This document shows positions 1 through 5,845 of a DNA stretch of 7,794 nt, piece after piece. Positions within the stretch are counted from its first letter, which is position 1. Every line of letters starts with the position of its first letter. The notes beneath the pieces are model-generated. The model did not search any database. It had not been told where the DNA came from and saw only the letters and a program-made list of their open reading frames with translations. The stretch spans positions 1 through 7,794 of the forward strand of contig DYIS01000117.1 in the NCBI GenBank assembly GCA_020723545.1, in the 5' to 3' direction. The translations under genes and the position numbers were made by a program. Source of the DNA: Ktedonobacter racemifer. GTDB taxonomy: Bacteria; Chloroflexota; DTOL01; JACQYG01.

Positions 1-127
1 CTCCTTGTCGGTGGTGTAGCGTAGTGATATGTTATTTTGGAATCAACATACTAGGCACCGTCATGGGGCGAATTCTTAACAAATGAGGCAAGATCTTTAC
101 CTCAGAGACCGCCGATTGAACCACTTT

Positions 128-189
128 ACCGCGAAGGCGCAAAGGCTCTTTGCTAAAAGAAATCTCTGCGTTCTCCGCGTCTTGGCGGT
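128..189. repeat. Degenerate inverted repeat of the 'accgcgaaggcgcaaagg' type
   Basis: The left arm (128-145) begins accgcgaaggcgcaaagg. The right arm (164-189), read on the opposite strand, begins accgccaagacgcggag. The arms match at most positions and are separated by a short A-rich centre, so a stem-loop is possible. A related imperfect inverted repeat lies at 2897-2993. Similar gene-free, palindromic 'accgcgaaggcgc' elements are scattered through many bacterial genomes. That family link is from memory. The element lies just upstream of the phosphatase promoter. Its function is unknown. Confidence 0.6.
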
Positions 190-215
190 TTAATCACCCC
201 GTCACTCCAGACCGG

Positions 216-244
216 TGGACAGCGCCGTTGTTTTATGCTAAACT
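216..244 (+). promoter_or_regulatory. Sigma70-type promoter for the PP2C gene
   Basis: The -35 box TGGACA (216-221, 5 of 6 to consensus) is followed by a 17-nt spacer and the -10 box TAAACT (239-244, 4 of 6). A TG at 236-237 gives an extended -10. The predicted start near 251 leaves a leader of about 39 nt before the ATG at 290. Confidence 0.55.
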
Positions 245-289
245 GGCGTCACCAGGCCCAGCCGGATTTCGCCCCTGGCGAGGAGGGAG

Positions 290-1819
290 ATGAGCGATAG
301 GTTCGCCCCCGCCGCAGCACAACTGCGGCTGACACTGGAGGTGGGCGCGGTCAGCGACGTGGGCGCGGTGCGCCAGAGCAACGAGGATAGCTACGGCTTG
401 GCCGAGGACTATGCCGCCAAGCTCACCTCCGCCCCTCAGGGGCTCCTGGAGCGCAAGGGTCGATTGTACGCCGTGGCCGACGGTATGGGCGGCCACGCCT
501 CCGGCGAGATAGCCAGCCGGCTGGCCATCGAGCGCACGTTCACCGACTATTATGGCAACCCCACCACCGATGTCCCCTCCGCCCTGCAAGCGGCCATACA
601 ACAAGCCAACCTGGCCATCATCACCCAGGGCCAGGGCGAGACCGATCTCCTGAAGATGGGCTCCACCATCGTGGCCGGCCTCTTCCGCGCCGACCAGCTC
701 TGGGTGGCCAACGTGGGTGACAGCCGCGCGTACCTGTTTCGGGCGGGGCAGGCCAGACAGTTGACCGTGGACCACTCCTGGGTTGCCGAGCAGGTGCAGG
801 AAGGCATTCTATCTCCCGAGCAGGCCAAGACCCACGCCCTGCGCAACGTCATCACCCGGTCCCTGGGCACCCACCCGGAGGTCCAGGTCGACATCTTTCG
901 AGAGACCCTTCAGCCCGGTGATGAGGTGCTTATCTGTTGCGACGGCCTGACCGGCGAGCTTCCTGATGAGGACGTCAGTGCCATTGTCGCCATGGGCGGC
1001 ACCTCTCAGGAGATCGCCCAGCGGCTGGTGGGCACAGCCAAGGAGCGCGGAGGACGTGACAACATCACTGCTATCTTCATTAAGGCTCAACCGAGCACCG
1101 AACCCACCCCAGCTCCCGCCGCTGACCTGACGCCAGAGACGGAAATGCCGGAGGAGACCGTGCCCTTCGCGGCCATGGTGGCCATCTCGCTCCTGAGCGT
1201 TTTCCTGGGGCTGGCCCTGGTAGGGCTGTGGCTGTTCGCACGGATGACACCGCAACTGCCTCCCATCGCTGCTCAAGCCTCCTTGGCCACGCCTTCTCCC
1301 ACCGTATGGTTCACGCCAACCCCGCCCGTCACCGCCACTATCGCCATCTCCGCCTCGGTAACGCCTTCGCCGGTGCCAACCGAGATAACCGCCACCATCC
1401 TGGTTGACGACATGAGCCCGGGGTTTCAGAAGGGCGGCCCCGAGGAGTTCTGGGGAGCGGAGCCCAGCGGCTACGGCCAGCACTTCTTCTGGACCAGGAA
1501 TGCCACCGACAAGACCGAGAACTTCGGGAAATGGGCGCCCAGCCTCCCCAAACCGGGGAAATATGAGGTGTACGCCTTCATCCCCGAAAAGCTGGCCACC
1601 ACCTCCAGCGCGCGTTACCGTATCAATTTCAGCGGGCAGTGGAAGGTGGCGGTGATCAATCAGGGCAGAGCACCTCGAGACTCCTGGGTGAGCCTGGGGG
1701 TCTACACCTTTGCCGCCGATGGCAAAGAATACGTGGAGCTCTCGGACGCCACCGGCGAGCCGTACAACTCCGAGTACATCGCCCTTGATGCCGTGAAGTT
1801 CGTATACGTCGGGCCCTGA
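290..1819 (+). CDS. Membrane-anchored PP2C Ser/Thr protein phosphatase with extracytoplasmic golvesin-like domain
   Basis: This 509-aa protein should remove phosphate from phospho-Ser/Thr proteins, as PrpC/Stp-type partners of bacterial Ser/Thr kinases do. The PP2C domain covers about residues 15-267 and its metal-site motifs are intact: SDVGAVRQSNED (22-33), ADGMGGHASGE (62-73, with D64), VANVGDSRAYLF (139-150), CDG (217-219) and GGRDNIT (254-260). A Pro/Glu-rich stretch leads to one membrane helix (about 295-318). A Pro/Thr/Ser linker (320-365) and a beta-rich domain (about 369-507) follow. That last domain has the pattern of golvesin/Xly-type C-terminal domains: VDD..GF, W-P-LP-PGKYEVYAF, DSWVSLGVYTF and IALDAVKFVYV. 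The phosphatase should be inside the cell and the C-terminal domain outside. The ATG at 290 follows GAGGAGG (280-286). No kinase gene is visible nearby. The phosphatase call is very sure; the golvesin call is good, from pattern only. Confidence 0.93.
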   Translation: MSDRFAPAAAQLRLTLEVGAVSDVGAVRQSNEDSYGLAEDYAAKLTSAPQGLLERKGRLYAVADGMGGHASGEIASRLAIERTFTDYYGNPTTDVPSALQAAIQQANLAIITQGQGETDLLKMGSTIVAGLFRADQLWVANVGDSRAYLFRAGQARQLTVDHSWVAEQVQEGILSPEQAKTHALRNVITRSLGTHPEVQVDIFRETLQPGDEVLICCDGLTGELPDEDVSAIVAMGGTSQEIAQRLVGTAKERGGRDNITAIFIKAQPSTEPTPAPAADLTPETEMPEETVPFAAMVAISLLSVFLGLALVGLWLFARMTPQLPPIAAQASLATPSPTVWFTPTPPVTATIAISASVTPSPVPTEITATILVDDMSPGFQKGGPEEFWGAEPSGYGQHFFWTRNATDKTENFGKWAPSLPKPGKYEVYAFIPEKLATTSSARYRINFSGQWKVAVINQGRAPRDSWVSLGVYTFAADGKEYVELSDATGEPYNSEYIALDAVKFVYVGP

Positions 1820-1821
1820 AA

Positions 1822-2073
1822 GTGCTGCCTCCATCCCTCATCCTGTCGTTGCTCTTGGCCAGCATCTACGCCTTTGCGTTCTACCTGCTCTTCGGCCGCC
1901 GGGAGCGCAGCCTGGCCTATTACTGGCTCGTCAGCCTGGTAGCCTTCTTCAGCAGCCAGCGATTGCCACCGCTGGAGGCGCTGGATCGCTTCGCCATAGG
2001 CGACGTCCAGCCGGTCACCGGGGCCGTCATCTGCCTGGCCGCGCTATTAGTTGCCAATCTGGTCCGGTTGTGA
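1822..2073 (+). CDS. Small membrane protein of unknown function
   Basis: This 83-aa protein starts with GTG only 2 nt after the phosphatase stop codon and has no clear ribosome binding site of its own. It is therefore probably translated by coupling or re-initiation from the phosphatase message. I see three hydrophobic stretches: about residues 5-24, 31-45 and 63-81. A basic GRRER stretch (25-29) sits between the first two, which suggests a positively charged cytoplasmic loop. The loop at 46-61 (SQRLPPLEALDRFAIG) is polar. I recognise no family. The tight spacing suggests a role linked to the phosphatase, perhaps as a membrane partner, but this is inference. The last codons also hold the promoter of the next gene. 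Confidence 0.65.
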   Translation: MLPPSLILSLLLASIYAFAFYLLFGRRERSLAYYWLVSLVAFFSSQRLPPLEALDRFAIGDVQPVTGAVICLAALLVANLVRL

Positions 2074-2079
2074 TATAAT
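2051..2079 (+). promoter_or_regulatory. Near-consensus sigma70-type promoter inside the end of the preceding gene
   Basis: The -35 box TTGCCA (2051-2056), a 17-nt spacer and a perfect TATAAT (2074-2079) are followed by a predicted start near 2086. That start lies at the Shine-Dalgarno sequence AAGGAGGTGA (2087-2096), so the leader of the next gene would be only about 17 nt. The promoter lets 2103-2823 be expressed separately from the phosphatase. Confidence 0.75.
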
Positions 2080-2102
2080 CCTTGCCAAGGAGGTGAGAAG
2101 GC

Positions 2103-2498
2103 ATGAAGAACGAGACGGTGGTCGCGGTGGTCACCCTGATCGTCCTGGCCGCCATCGTCTTCGCTGTCGTCCAGATCTACCCCGCGATTGGCCTCTCTGG
2201 CCTGCGCGATATCGCCATCATCATCCTGGTGCTGGAATCCTTCATCGTAACCTTGCTCCTGGCCATCGTGGTGGTGCTCCTGTGGCAGCTCGTCACCATG
2301 CTCAAGAAGGAGATCAAGCCGGTCCTGGCCTCAGCCCGGCAGACGGCCGATACGGTTAAAGGTACTACCACCTTTGTTTCCGACGGCCTGGTGGCTCCGT
2401 TGATCAAGGCTTATAGCCTGTCTTCCGGTGTGCTGGGCATCTTCCGGGGACTAATTCGCAAAATGGGTAGGAAAGGGGGAAAAAGCCATGTCCGATAA
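2103..2498 (+). CDS. Two-helix membrane protein, YtxG/DUF948-like in layout
   Basis: This 131-aa protein has two strongly hydrophobic helices, about residues 5-26 and 37-64. A soluble tail follows, with a short amphipathic part (68-90, KKEIKPVLASARQTADTVKG) and a basic end (RKMGRKGGK, 119-127). The start follows a full Shine-Dalgarno match with AGGAGG ending 9 nt upstream. Its 3' end overlaps the YtxH-domain gene by 11 nt, so the two are translationally coupled. In Bacillus a DUF948-type membrane protein (YtxG) is encoded just before YtxH. The order and the layout of membrane segment plus 'KPVL...ARQTADTV' tail fit that pattern, but family membership is not proven here. Function is unknown; an envelope-associated role is likely. 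Confidence 0.8.
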   Translation: MKNETVVAVVTLIVLAAIVFAVVQIYPAIGLSGLRDIAIIILVLESFIVTLLLAIVVVLLWQLVTMLKKEIKPVLASARQTADTVKGTTTFVSDGLVAPLIKAYSLSSGVLGIFRGLIRKMGRKGGKSHVR

Positions 2499-2823
2499 CG
2501 ATAGAGGTACCGCCTTCCTGGCCGGCTTCCTCTTGGGTGGCATCGTGGGCGCTGCGGTGGGATTGCTCATAGCCCCGCAGCCCGGCGAGGAGACCCGCGA
2601 GCAACTCCTGGAGAAAAGCATCGAGCTCAAGGGCAAGGCCCAGGAGGGGCTGGCCAAGGCCAGGGAAGAGGCCGAGGAGCTACAGGCCAAAGGCCGGATC
2701 GTGGTCCAGGAAAAGACCGCCGCTGTCAAAGAGGCCCTGGAAGAGGGTCGGGAGGCCGCGGCCAAGACCACCAAGGAGTTGCAGGCCAAGCTCCGTAAAG
2801 CTCGCGGTGAAGCTGAAGGCTAG
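2488..2823 (+). CDS. YtxH-domain protein
   Basis: This 111-aa protein has one N-terminal Gly-rich membrane helix (about residues 9-28, with GFLLGGIVGAAVG). The YtxH signature LIAPQPGEETREQL (27-40) follows directly. From about residue 40 to the end it is a charged Ala/Glu/Lys-rich helix that should form a coiled coil or lie as a rod in the cytoplasm. YtxH proteins are small, membrane-anchored and often stress-induced; in B. subtilis the ytxGHJ operon is under SigB and SigH control. The biochemical role is unknown. The start lies inside the previous gene, with a purine-rich site (GGGGG at about 2475-2479) 8 nt upstream. The gene ends the operon that starts at the 2051-2079 promoter. Confidence 0.9.
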   Translation: MSDNDRGTAFLAGFLLGGIVGAAVGLLIAPQPGEETREQLLEKSIELKGKAQEGLAKAREEAEELQAKGRIVVQEKTAAVKEALEEGREAAAKTTKELQAKLRKARGEAEG

Positions 2824-2896
2824 GTGGCTTTGCCAGGCGGCTCAAGGGGCGCGGTTTAACCGGGGGTTAGGGGGCAGACCCGCCTTATCAAATAAG

Positions 2897-2993
2897 CCAC
2901 GACGACACGAAGGATGTAGATAGAAACCAGGTCTCTTGGGAAACCTGGTTTCTGGGGTAGTTCTTTAATCTTCGCGCCTTTGCGTTTTCGCGG
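2897..2993. repeat. Nested inverted repeat in the gap before the sigma-factor gene
   Basis: The outer arms are ccacgacgacacgaagg (2897-2913) and, on the opposite strand, ccgcgaaaacgcaaagg (2993-2977). They match at 12 of 17 positions and belong to the same degenerate type as the repeat at 128-189. Nested inside is a perfect 11-bp inverted repeat, agaaaccaggt (2922-2932) and acctggtttct (2943-2953), with a 10-nt loop. No T-run follows, so it is not a typical terminator. Nothing here looks coding. The rest of 2824-3061 shows no clear feature. Confidence 0.6.
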
Positions 2994-3061
2994 TAGGATG
3001 AACAGGGGGATGAGGGGGTTGCCATCTTAGCAAACTAGGTGGTCTGGCTTTCGCTTGCCCA

Positions 3062-3107
3062 GGGTCTTGCTGTTGGTCGGCTCCAGCCCAAAGCACGACC
3101 CTTTTTT
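3062..3107 (+). terminator. Intrinsic terminator or attenuator before the sigma-factor gene
   Basis: The stem pairs gggtc (3062-3066) with gaccc (3097-3101), tgct (3068-3071) with agca (3092-3095), and ttgg (3073-3076) with ccaa (3088-3091). That is 13 pairs, one 1x1 mismatch and one bulged G, with an 11-nt loop. Six T residues follow at once (3102-3107). A shorter alternative stem shares the right arm: ggtcggct (3075-3082) with agcacgacc (3092-3100), with one bulge. The T-run ends 23 nt before the sigma-factor ATG. It may stop transcription from upstream or act as a leader attenuator. Confidence 0.6.
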
Positions 3108-3130
3108 GTTCACGCTTATTCCGTGGTGAC

Positions 3131-3856
3131 ATGTCAGAGAAAAAGAAGCCCCGATCAGCCTATAGTGACTCCGCTGGAGAGGATGCCGAGCTTTTCGCCC
3201 AGTATTCCCGCACGCGTTCACCGGAGATCAGAGAAAAGCTGATCGTCCGACAGTTGGGTTGGGTGGCACAACTGGCCCGTCGGCTGAGCTATCGCCCGGA
3301 ACATCTGGATGACCTGATCCAGGTGGCCTATCTGGGTTTGATCAAGGCCATCGACCGCTATGACCCCAGCCGAGGCGTGCCCTTCAAGGGCTACGCCGTG
3401 CCCACGGTCGTGGGCGAGATACAAAGATACTATCGCGACAAGGCCTCCGCCCTGAGGACGCCTCGCCTGAGGTCAAAAGCCTCTTTTCCCCCGGCCGCTG
3501 ATACCAGAAACGACATTGCGTCAGGCCGCCCGGGAAGGGAGACCGGGCAAAGCGACCTCTTCCTGATCCGCATCCTATCCCTGGATCAACCAGCGGAGGG
3601 GGGCGTCGAAGGCACGCCTCTGGAGGAACAGCTCAGCCAGGAGGATCGGGCCATCGCCGAATTTGAGGACCGGGCCACCATCTCCCAGATCATCTCCCGG
3701 CTCTCCCCCAGGGAACAGATCATCCTCTATCTGCGCTTCTATCGGGGGCTCTCCCAGGCCCAGGTGGCCCAGCGCCTGAATATCTCCCAGATGCACGTCT
3801 CCCGACTGCAACGCCGGGCCCTGGAGAAGGTCAAGCAGGCCATAGAGAGGGATTAG
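3131..3856 (+). CDS. Sigma70-family sigma factor, SigB/SigF/SigG type, lacking a normal region 3
   Basis: This 241-aa protein should direct RNA polymerase to a special promoter set. Region 2 (about residues 17-105) is typical of the group, with LDDLIQVAYLGLIKAIDRYD (59-78), GVPFKGYAVPTVVGEIQRYY (82-101) and RDK (102-104). Region 4 (about 180-238) has LSPREQIILYLRF (191-203) and the helix-turn-helix ISQMHVSRL (218-226), also typical of SigF-like factors. Between them, residues 109-147 are low in hydrophobic pattern and do not show the usual RVPRRLQE...LGR.P...EIA region 3. I saw no continuation of region 3 in the other two frames. The start has only a weak site (GGTGA at 3125-3129, too close), and no good promoter is visible between the hairpin at 3062-3107 and the ATG. 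No anti-sigma or anti-anti-sigma gene is present. The target promoters are unknown. Confidence 0.9.
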   Translation: MSEKKKPRSAYSDSAGEDAELFAQYSRTRSPEIREKLIVRQLGWVAQLARRLSYRPEHLDDLIQVAYLGLIKAIDRYDPSRGVPFKGYAVPTVVGEIQRYYRDKASALRTPRLRSKASFPPAADTRNDIASGRPGRETGQSDLFLIRILSLDQPAEGGVEGTPLEEQLSQEDRAIAEFEDRATISQIISRLSPREQIILYLRFYRGLSQAQVAQRLNISQMHVSRLQRRALEKVKQAIERD

Positions 3857-5409
3857 AGCGCACGGATCTGCTTCAAAGCCAGGGGGAGGGCCGGCAACAG
3901 GTCCCCTGCCACCATGCCCATGTCCCCCTTTTCTTGTCGCACCAGCTCACCAGCCAGCCCGTGGCAGTATGCCCCGGCCTTGGCCGCGGCATACGGCGGC
4001 ATCCCCTGGGCCAGGAACCCAGCGATCGCTCCCGCCAGGACGTCGCCGGTGCCAGCGGTGGCCAGGCCCGGGTTGGCGAAGGGGTTGATTGAAACCTGGC
4101 CCTGGGGCGTGGCCACGGCGGTGTAGGCGCCTTTCAACACCACCACCTCTTTCCACTTGCCAGCGGCCTTCCGGGCGATCTCCAGCCGCTCCCCCTCCAC
4201 CTCAGCCAGGGGAATGTCCAGAAGCCGCCCCATCTCACCGTGATGAGGGGTCAAGATCCCTTCATCCGGCAGGGCCTCCCACCAGCTTTCGGCGCCGGCC
4301 AGGGCGTTCAACCCATCGGCATCGAGCACGAAGCGCTGGGGTCCGATGCAGGTGACCAGGCTTCGGATGAGTCTCACTGTGGCCGGGTGGCGGCCAAGCC
4401 CCGGGCCGGCCAGGACTACATCGTAGCGGTCCAGGGCCTCGCGCAGGAGGCCCAGGCCCTCCTCTCCCAGGTGTCCGGGTTCCGCCTCCGGCAGTGGGAG
4501 AAACGTGATCTCGGCCAGCTTCGCCGCCAGGATCGGGTATAAACCCTGGGCCACCGCCAGGGTCACCAGCCCGGCCCCCACCCGGCTGGCCGCGCTGCAG
4601 GCCAGATAGGCCGCCCCGGTGTAGTTCAAGGAACCGGCGATCACCAGCGCCTTCCCGAAAACCCCCTTGTGGGCGCCCAATGGCCGCCGGGGTAATGTGG
4701 CACTCACCTCTCCCGGCGTGACCAGCTCGGTGCGAATGCCCTGGGCCAGGTCCTGGGGGATGCCGATATCGGCCACCACCAGCTCGCCCACGTATTCGGC
4801 GCCCGGGAAGAGATATAGCCCCCGCTTAGGATAGGCGAATGTGACGGTGATGTCGGCAGGCAGGGTAAGAGGGTCCACCCCTCCCGTATCGCAGTTCATC
4901 CCCGAGGGCAGGTCCACCGCCACGATCAGGGGCGCGGCCGAGCGCGGCAGGCCCTTCAGCTCCTGGTGGACGGTCTGCAATACTTCGGCCAGGGACCCTT
5001 GAATGGGCCGGGAGGCGCCGGTGCCCAGGAGGGCGTCTACCAGCACCCGGCACCATACCACTGCCTCCTTGAGCCGGCCGTGGCCCTGGTCGCTGGCCTC
5101 CTCCACCGCCGGTATCTTCAACTCCCGGGCCAGGCGGTAGTTCTGGTCCTCGGCCACGCGCCGGTTCCACAGATACAGGCTTACATCGGCACCTGCCTCT
5201 TTCAGATAGCGGGCTGCCACCAGGCCATCGCCGCCGTTGTTCCCGGGCCCGACCAGGATCAGAACAGGCAGCTCTTTTACCTTACGCCGGCGCTTGATCT
5301 CCTCGGCCACCGCGTGGCCGGCGCTCTCCATCATCATGGCGTAGGAGACGCCCGCGGCATCGGCGCCCTGTTCCAGCTCTTTCATCTCCCGGGCGTTGAC
5401 GACCTTCAT
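3853..5409 (-). CDS. nnr: Bifunctional NAD(P)H-hydrate epimerase and ADP/ATP-dependent NAD(P)H-hydrate dehydratase
   Basis: This 518-aa fused enzyme repairs damaged NADH and NADPH. The N-terminal YjeF_N-type domain (about residues 1-225) interconverts R and S hydrates; the C-terminal ribokinase-like domain (about 240-515) dehydrates the S form using a nucleotide. Epimerase marks are GPGNNGGDGLVAARYL (54-69), DALLGTG (125-131) and VAVDLPSG (163-170). Dehydratase marks are GVFGKALVIAGS (249-260), LAGPGLG (333-339), LDADGLN (362-368), LTPHHGEM (386-393) and the active-site loop NPGLATAGTGDVLAG (446-460) with D456. The start at 5409 is chosen because homology begins at MKVVNAREM and GGGAGG (5418-5423) lies 8 nt upstream. 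The open frame runs 47 codons further back, but that stretch overlaps the previous gene and looks non-homologous. It lies 4 nt downstream of the 95-aa gene, in the same operon. Its stop overlaps the sigma-factor stop. Confidence 0.97.
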   Translation of the reverse strand: MKVVNAREMKELEQGADAAGVSYAMMMESAGHAVAEEIKRRRKVKELPVLILVGPGNNGGDGLVAARYLKEAGADVSLYLWNRRVAEDQNYRLARELKIPAVEEASDQGHGRLKEAVVWCRVLVDALLGTGASRPIQGSLAEVLQTVHQELKGLPRSAAPLIVAVDLPSGMNCDTGGVDPLTLPADITVTFAYPKRGLYLFPGAEYVGELVVADIGIPQDLAQGIRTELVTPGEVSATLPRRPLGAHKGVFGKALVIAGSLNYTGAAYLACSAASRVGAGLVTLAVAQGLYPILAAKLAEITFLPLPEAEPGHLGEEGLGLLREALDRYDVVLAGPGLGRHPATVRLIRSLVTCIGPQRFVLDADGLNALAGAESWWEALPDEGILTPHHGEMGRLLDIPLAEVEGERLEIARKAAGKWKEVVVLKGAYTAVATPQGQVSINPFANPGLATAGTGDVLAGAIAGFLAQGMPPYAAAKAGAYCHGLAGELVRQEKGDMGMVAGDLLPALPLALKQIRAL

Positions 5410-5413
5410 CCGG

Positions 5414-5701
5414 CTAACCTCCCAGGAAATCCACCAGGTCCCGTTCCCTGAGCATCCGCCGCCGCCAGTTGTTGATCTCGGGCACGATGAAAGGCAGAAG
5501 CCGGAGGGTGTAATAGGGCGGCAGCACCGGCACGCCCAACAGGTCTCCAAAGCTGATCAGGATGAACAGGTGCTCCCGGCTGGCCCGTTCTCGCAACACA
5601 TCCCGCACGATGCCGTGCAGGGTCATGCCGTACCACACCTCGCCCAAGGCGCGCTTGAGAGCGCCCAGTGATTTTATAACCTCCCCGGCCGGTGAGCTCA
5701 T
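5414..5701 (-). CDS. Conserved-looking 95-aa protein of unknown function
   Basis: I do not recognise a named family for this protein. It starts with ATG at 5701, with GAGGG (5709-5713) 7 nt upstream and a strong promoter behind it. It ends 4 nt before the nnr start, and the nnr ribosome binding site lies over its last codons, so the two genes are cotranscribed and probably coupled. Residues 1-43 look helical and charged. Residues 44-74 are hydrophobic, with FGDLLGVPVLPPYYTLRLLPF (a Gly/Pro/Tyr-rich core). The end, INNWRRRMLRERDLVDFLGG, is basic and amphipathic. The hydrophobic core is broken by prolines, so a membrane-surface or membrane-dipping protein is as likely as a spanning one. Cotranscription gives a hint, not evidence, of a link to NAD(P)H repair. 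Confidence 0.8.
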   Translation of the reverse strand: MSSPAGEVIKSLGALKRALGEVWYGMTLHGIVRDVLRERASREHLFILISFGDLLGVPVLPPYYTLRLLPFIVPEINNWRRRMLRERDLVDFLGG

Positions 5702-5734
5702 CGTCCTACCCTCTCGCTGTTTCTGGCTGGCGTC

Positions 5735-5763
5735 ATTGTAGCAAGGCCGACCCCATTTGTCAA
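5735..5763 (-). promoter_or_regulatory. Consensus sigma70-type promoter for the 95-aa gene and nnr
   Basis: Read on the - strand, a perfect -35 box TTGACA (5763-5758), a 17-nt spacer and a -10 box TACAAT (5740-5735, 5 of 6) are present. The predicted start near 5728 gives a leader of about 27 nt before the ATG at 5701. Confidence 0.8.
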
Positions 5764-5778
5764 AACGGCTGACTGCTA

Positions 5779-5807
5779 TAGACTCCGGGACCCGAATCGG
5801 CTATAAT
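5779..5807 (+). promoter_or_regulatory. Sigma70-type promoter for hisS
   Basis: A perfect -10 box TATAAT (5802-5807) lies 17 nt after a weaker -35 box TAGACT (5779-5784, 4 of 6). The predicted start near 5814 gives a leader of about 32 nt, too short for a T-box or other riboswitch. It also lies downstream of a possible TTG start at 5807, which rules that start out. The promoter is back to back with the one at 5735-5763, with the two -35 boxes about 15 nt apart. Confidence 0.65.
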
Positions 5808-5833
5808 TGCCCCCACATTGCCATTCTCGAGAC

Positions 5834-5839
5834 AGGAGG
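5834..5839 (+). promoter_or_regulatory. Ribosome binding site that fixes the hisS GTG start
   Basis: AGGAGG at 5834-5839 lies 6 nt before the GTG at 5846. The first residues after that GTG (YRAPRGTQDLLPEE) match the usual beginning of bacterial HisRS. Confidence 0.85.
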
Positions 5840-5845
5840 AAGACC

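Noticed and set aside
84..104. Short imperfect dyad (tgagg...cctca) around the palindrome aagatctt
   Set aside because: The stem is only 5 pairs before a mismatch, no T-run follows and no gene end is visible upstream. Nothing else is supported in 1-127.
809..1834. Long open frame of 341 aa on the - strand opposite the phosphatase
   Set aside because: It is a Gly/Arg/His-rich shadow of a GC-rich gene whose + strand translation has clear PP2C motifs.
3039..3242. Open frame of 67 aa on the + strand just before and over the start of the sigma gene
   Set aside because: It crosses the terminator-like hairpin and overlaps the conserved sigma frame; it has no ribosome binding site.
4966..5451. Open frame of 161 aa on the + strand opposite nnr
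   Set aside because: It is antisense to conserved nnr motifs, has no ribosome binding site and shows no family pattern.
5410..5550. nnr extended 47 codons upstream to 5550
   Set aside because: The extra stretch is Cys/Trp-rich, overlaps the 95-aa gene in another frame and does not resemble the family. The start at 5409 has its own ribosome binding site.
5807..5845. hisS extended upstream to a TTG start at 5807
   Set aside because: The TTG overlaps the -10 box and would lie before the predicted transcript start. The GTG at 5846 has a well-spaced AGGAGG and HisRS homology starts there.
5808..5845. T-box or riboswitch leader for hisS
   Set aside because: The predicted leader is about 32 nt, far too short.
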